Shown here in pieces: positions 49,793 through 64,000 of a DNA stretch of 64,000 bases (its first letter is position 1; the number at the start of each line of letters is the position of its first letter). This DNA comes from Odiellus spinosus (taxonomy: Eukaryota; Arthropoda; Arachnida; Opiliones; Phalangiidae), in contig OY987226.1 in NCBI GenBank assembly GCA_963920705.1, positions 15,998,501-16,062,500 on the forward strand, read 5' to 3'. The notes beneath the pieces are model-generated. The model was not told the origin of the DNA and ran no database searches. It saw only the letters and a program-made list of their open reading frames with translations. Both the position numbers and the translations under genes were made by a program.

Positions 49793-49863
49793 ATGAATAT
49801 TATCATGAGTGAATCATATACGCTCCCTAGGAGCGTATATGATTCACTCATGATAATATTCAT
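49793..49863. repeat. Perfect 71-bp hairpin: 34-bp arms, 3-nt loop
   Basis: ATGAATATTATCATGAGTGA through CGCTCC, loop CTA, then the exact reverse complement. It lies 417 bp upstream of the KIFAP3 start codon. Confidence 0.95.
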
Positions 49864-50149
49864 ATGGCACACAGAGACAGGTAACATGTCAATCGAATGC
49901 GAATGGATTTCTGCGCCCTCTATTATTATACGACGCCTTTAAGAGTCTCGACTCCCCGACTCCGATCTATGATTTTACGTTATGCGTCGACTCATTACTC
50001 GTTAAATATAAATGTTGAAATGTTTATTTAAAGATAACGAAAAGAAGCGATTCTTAGGTAAATTAAAAACTAATAATTATCACAATTTTGATGTATCCCT
50101 ATTGTAATAATGTTCAACGTTTTTTTCCCTCTGTTTTAACTTTTCAAGC

Positions 50150-50280
50150 GACACCTTGGCGAACTGTCATTAGTAAAGGGCCTTGGCTAAGCTAAGCCAC
50201 ACAGCCAAGCCAAGAAGGCGCCTAGGCTGTGGGTCCCTCCCTAGAAAATTAAACATTGTTTGAGTTTAAACTCTTTGGCC
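50150..50280 (+). promoter_or_regulatory. Probable KIFAP3 5' UTR / core promoter region
   Basis: The stretch before the start codon is less AT-rich than its surroundings and has GGCTAAGCTAAGCCA and GCCAAGCCAAG short repeats near 50186-50216. There is no TATA box at a usual distance. The transcription start cannot be placed from sequence alone. Confidence 0.3.
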
Positions 50281-59889
<9,609 letters not shown>

Positions 59890-61239
59890 GTAATATTAGT
59901 TTCTTAGATCCTTAAGCTCATTGGGGTTGCCACGTCAGAGCAGATTTAGACTTTGAATCAATTTTGTTGACAAACTATATCCAAAAAAACCGGTATCAGT
60001 CAGGGAAGTTTAAAATTAGGTTATGGATAAAAAAAGACTTCATTGGGCCTTTAGGGTCATTAATCGCCAATGAACTATTTCCTATGAAAATTAAACCTCT
60101 TATAAAGGGTCTAAAGCTCTATTCCAAGGTACATGGTACAACCAGGCAATCCTGCCACTGTCTAACAATTTTCCCTAAAATCAACGTAAGTTAGGAAATA
60201 ACACGTTACGCACATTAGCAGACGTTCTTCTTTCTGGCTTCTATTCTCTTTAAATTAACGTAAATAGATGTGCAAATCATTTTAGTCATAAATTGGATTA
60301 AAATTTTGTGGCAACCCTTTTTGAGATAGAATCTCTCCCCAATTTGCGAAATTATACCAATTGTGTCGATTTTTGCCTTTGAATTAGGCCAGCAACTAGT
60401 GGCAAAGTCAGATCTCAAATTTCTTGCGACACTTTGCCTGTGAGTACGTTTTAATCTTCCCGCTAAGACCGAAGATTGACATTTAGTGATTTGTTTCAGA
60501 TTTAAAATATTTCGACACTTTAAAAACGTTTCTCTAGTCAATTTCATCTCTGACTATTATATAAGTGTTAATTCGGTTAGATTTTTGCAAACAAAAAAAA
60601 AGAAGCCCCGCAATTTGCATTGTCGAGCACGCAAATATGCAAAAACATTTGCATAAATTATGCAAGAGTAAAAAAAAATTAAGGATCAAAATTAAGTTTG
60701 ATTTCTTTATAATTACATTTATATGTAATTATTTATTATGTATAGCTCGAATCGTTATTTCTCTCGCATTTTTCTCGTTGTCAATTTCAAATTTTGGATA
60801 ATTTATTCCTAATTGAGATTATTTGTTAATTTTCATATTTTGTACACGCAGATTGATACCATATATACTTCTCCACCTAATATATTGGTATAATATACTT
60901 GTAATTAAAATGGCATAATGTAAAATCGAAATATTGATTGACATCATATATATTTTTAATTTTGGGGGCCATGGGATAGTAACCATCCTTGCCATTCCCT
61001 CCCTTTTACTACGTTCAACGTGGAGCTCTGTGAAGACTTCTTAAGTCTTAGTTTAAAAATTAATGAAAATAATAGTTGATAAATAAAGGTGAATTGAAAG
61101 GCAAAACATATGGGTGCAATAAAAAATTTAAAATCTTTAGAAGGTTCAAATATTGACCCAAAGAGTTAGGGAAATTTAAAAGTATTTCATTAAAGAGTTG
61201 GAAAGGAGAAAAACTAACCTTATATGGAGTTCGGAAAGT
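59890..61239. other. KIFAP3 last intron or 3' flank; no exon recognised
   Basis: Scanned for a short terminal exon continuing SRYKNR; none recognised. Frames at 59964-60801 show no similarity. Confidence 0.4.
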
Positions 61240-61650
61240 TTTAAATTTGGACCAAAGTAATTAGAACAGTTTGAAAATTAGACTTAATTTGAGCAGTTTG
61301 AAAATTAGACTTAATTAGAGCAGTTTGAAAATTAGACTTAATTAGAGCAGTTTGAAAATTAGACTTAATTAGAGCAGTTTGAAAATTAGACTTAATTAGA
61401 GCAGTTTGAAAATTAGACTTAATTAGAGCAGTTTGAAAATTAGACTTAATTAGAGCAGTTTGAAAATTAGACTTAATTAGAGCAGTTTGAAAATTAGACA
61501 TAATGTGAGCAGTTTGAAAATCAGACCTTAGTTATTTGAGTAGTTTGAAAATTAGACCTAAGTAATTTGAGCAGTTTGAAAATCACACCTTAGTTATTTG
61601 AGCAGATTGAAAATTAGACCTAAGTAATTTCAGCAGTTTCAAAATTGAAC
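61240..61650. repeat. 27-bp tandem array, about 14 units
   Basis: Unit GAGCAGTTTGAAAATTAGAC then TTAATTA, regular from about 61265 to 61500, then degenerating with CTTAGTTATTT and CTAAGTAATTT insertions. As 27 is a multiple of 3, it gives an 86-codon repeated minus frame without coding meaning. Confidence 0.95.
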
Positions 61651-61714
61651 TGAATTCGTTAGGGAAGTGGACTGAAATAATTGTCAGTTGAACAGGGTTT
61701 GTAGAATACCAGAA

Positions 61715-61860
61715 AAACTCTGGGGAATTTGGAAATTGGCCTAAAAGGTTAGAAAAGTCTGGGGAATTTGGAAATTGGCCTAAAAGGTTAGAAAAGTCTG
61801 GGGAATTTGGAAATTGGCCTAAAAGGTTAGAAAAGTCTGGGGAATTTTAAAATGAGCCTA
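61715..61860. repeat. 39-bp tandem array, about 4 units
   Basis: Unit GTCTGGGGAATTTGGAAATT then GGCCTAAAAGGTTAGAAAA. Adjacent to the 27-bp array and similar in composition. Confidence 0.9.
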
Positions 61861-62759
61861 AATGGTCAGAGAAATGAAATATTTCGGTACATGTTAAGGA
61901 ACTGTTTTACTGGTTCAAATTAATTGTAACATAATTATTTTAAACTGAAAATATTTTCTTAAATATTCTTAGTAAACCATTGACCCTCTGATTGATTAAA
62001 AAGTGGGCATTGCCAAGAGCTTGATCGTGAGAATAAATTCGAGTAAAATATTAAAATTGGTCACGGAAAACCTGGAAAAGTCGGGGAAATTAACTTCAAA
62101 AACTTTAGTATAAGCCCTGTGGAAATTAAAACTTAAATCCTCATTGAAGTTCGAAAATTAGTCTAAGTGAAGCTGTAAAACTGAACAGAATGTTTAGCTA
62201 CGTTTGGAAAATTTAAAAAACTGTACCAATTCATTAGACAAGTTTAAAATGGTAGCAAAAGAGTTGGGAAGCCAAAAGAGGCCAAAAACTTAATGAATTT
62301 ACTTGATTTAAAGTTGTCAAACACCTCCCATCCCTGGTTATGATCAATTTGACTCGAAAATATTCCTATAATAGACCGAAATATTTGAGATCATTGGATA
62401 ATCATTAATTCACAGATCATTAATATGTCCCTTTTCCGCGGGCGCTCAGTATTCTCCCGTCTCGATTCAACAAGTTCTCCTCGGTTAGATAACTCGATTA
62501 GGAAAAGCATCCTTGGAAAGGGAGTGATGGTGGGTGGGTTGGTCGACGATCCAGAGAGAGAGGAGAATCATAAATTTAAGCTCTTGTGACCAATCTAATA
62601 TCAAGCGAATCTCTCCCCCAACCTGGAGGAGATCCAGGAGAAAGCGACAGCGAATGAGAAACCTATTCCACCCTATCTATAATCGTTTTTATCTCTTTAA
62701 TCAGTGTCCTCGTTTAAAGGAAAAAGACACCTACCAGAAATTTTGTTCGACTTGTGAAA
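61861..62759. other. No feature recognised
   Basis: A 97-codon frame at 62534-62827 has basic-rich content (RRSRRKRQRMR) but no recognisable domain, and its end lies in a family F repeat. Confidence 0.45.
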
Positions 62760-62827
62760 TTAAGCCTTTAAAGACCCTATCTGCTCTACAATTTACCCCT
62801 TTAAAATATTCTTCCCTTATGCACTAG
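62760..62827. repeat. Family F fragment
   Basis: CTTTAAAGACCCTATCTGCT, ACCCCTTTAAAATATTCTTC match 48564-48625 and the inverted copy near 21230. Confidence 0.65.
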
Positions 62828-63630
62828 AGTGGGAGGGAAAATATACCTTATATTTTTTTCAACTAAATGTATGCTTCGTCATTCCTGTCACGAGAACAAA
62901 ATATTGTGAAGCAATGAGATTCTGACTGATTTTAAGTTTAGTTTAGTTCAATGCCATTGCGAAGCTTTTGAAACTCGTGTTCAAGGGGAGTTTGCGTGGA
63001 CTACTTATCCAATAAATACAATTCAGCTTTTCTCATTTTGCTAACGTCGCTTTTAGAAGTTTATCGTTAGACGTTGATATGCAGAAAATGTATTTTGATG
63101 ATTTTCGGTAGTCTATTTAAATGAACTGTTTCAAAGTGGCGAGTGTGAATGTAGATTTATTGTCAGGCTTCATTCTGCCTTTAAGAACAATACTGTTAAA
63201 TATGTCTGATTTCAAACGTATTGAATTTTGAGACTGATTCGTAGTAGGGAGAAAAAAAATGAAAGGAAGGCGACACTAAGGCGCCACTATAGTACTGGCA
63301 TCCTTATTCTTAGAATGGTTAGAAATCTCAATTAGTTAAAATGTCTTTATCTGGAATTTCAAGATTGTTTCTGAGCGTAGGATAGATAGCGATTTTTGCC
63401 TCAGACCCCTATATATTTCTGTTTTGGTATGTCTCTTCAAGAACGTTAATATCTGAGCACATCCCTCGGCTCCTAATTGCTCTATCTAGGAATTATAATT
63501 AAAGCTAGGTTATTATTCCTCCGTTCTCCGCTTTTTTCTGAGACCCTTTGATAAATCTTAACGCTAAAATGTTCTCGTAGACCGAGTTCAGCGACGTCTA
63601 TACAGAAACGTGCGGTAGGTTACCGTTTAA

Positions 63631-63700
63631 AGGGACAATGCAACCTAACAAGTGATTTTGTTTTATCCATTCTTTGTCGTTTAAATAGGCCTAGTCCAAA
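63631..63700. repeat. Family A left-end fragment
   Basis: TTAA at 63627-63630, then AGGGACAATGCAACCTAACA, TTATCCATTCTTTGTCG and TTTAAATAGGCCTAGTCC. Confidence 0.75.
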
Positions 63701-63799
63701 AGTCTATATATTTTTGGTTTTTTCGTGTTATTAAAAACAAATATTATACATTTTACTTCTTTGGGTTAACAAGAAACTTCCAAAATTAAAATTGCAAAG

Positions 63800-64000
63800 A
63801 ATATATAAATTAATATATCTTTCGATCAGTGACGTAGTGGGATAAATGTGGCCTTTTTGGCCTATTTTTGTTGAGTTCATTTAGTTAGTCAAATTCAGAA
63901 GAAATTTCCAGTTTTGACCATTTTTACCTATTTAAAAGATTTTGTTTCTCAAGTAGAAAATGACTAACTTTAACCACATTTCGGGTTGGTTAGTACGCGT
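63800..64000. repeat. Family D repeat, cut by window edge
   Basis: TTTTTGTTGAGTTCATTTAG and TTTCCAGTTTTGACCATTTT match the 56290 and 40180 copies. Confidence 0.5.

Noticed and set aside
61241-61501. 86-codon minus frame of repeated SNFQTALIK, looking like a repeat protein
   Set aside because: It is the 27-bp tandem array read in frame; the array drifts out of frame on one side and has no start or splice context.
62534-62827. 97-codon plus frame with a basic patch, as a possible KIFAP3 last exon or separate gene
   Set aside because: No KAP3 C-terminal motif and its end is in a family F repeat.

Overview
The window is AT-rich eukaryotic DNA from an animal. Two split genes can be read through splice sites with the standard code. 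One is an almost complete KIFAP3 (kinesin-associated protein 3, plus strand, 50281 to 59889, 15 exons). The other is the 5' part of a synaptotagmin-like gene (minus strand, 13156 down to 10959, 4 exons). Both are animal genes, so an invertebrate is likely, but nothing here fixes the phylum. Small introns of 51-92 bp are common, and the larger KIFAP3 introns mostly hold repeats.

Layout: 1-10.9 kb is dense in small non-autonomous DNA transposons, mainly a foldback family with TTAA flanks (called family A here), plus PIF/Harbinger-like and mariner-like elements. It also holds the first of three dispersed elements packed with heat-shock-element-like TTCnnGAA motifs. The synaptotagmin-like gene occupies 10.96-13.16 kb and has a transposon in its second intron. 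A nested hAT-like cluster lies at 15.5-17.2 kb. From 17 to 48 kb there is no convincing gene: only MITEs, minisatellites, microsatellites, palindromes and a degenerate PHD-finger-like fragment. An exact tandem pair of a 327-bp TTAA element (48.9-49.6 kb) and a perfect 71-bp hairpin (49.79 kb) sit just upstream of KIFAP3. KIFAP3 introns carry two hAT-type elements with perfect 8-bp duplications and a satellite of about 890 bp. The last 4 kb (59.9-64 kb) is intron or 3' flank with two more tandem arrays; the last few codons of KIFAP3 were not found.

KIFAP3 is the non-motor subunit of heterotrimeric kinesin-2 (anterograde ciliary and organelle transport). The synaptotagmin-like protein is a membrane-anchored C2-domain protein of the secretory pathway. 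They are unrelated neighbours. The most interesting layer is the mobile DNA: two different MITE families that make 7-bp target duplications, proven by unfilled homologous sites in the same window; transposons nested in transposons; several TTAA families sharing the same AGGGA ends; and HSE-loaded repeats that could spread heat-shock regulation. All calls were made by eye; no database search or alignment program was used.
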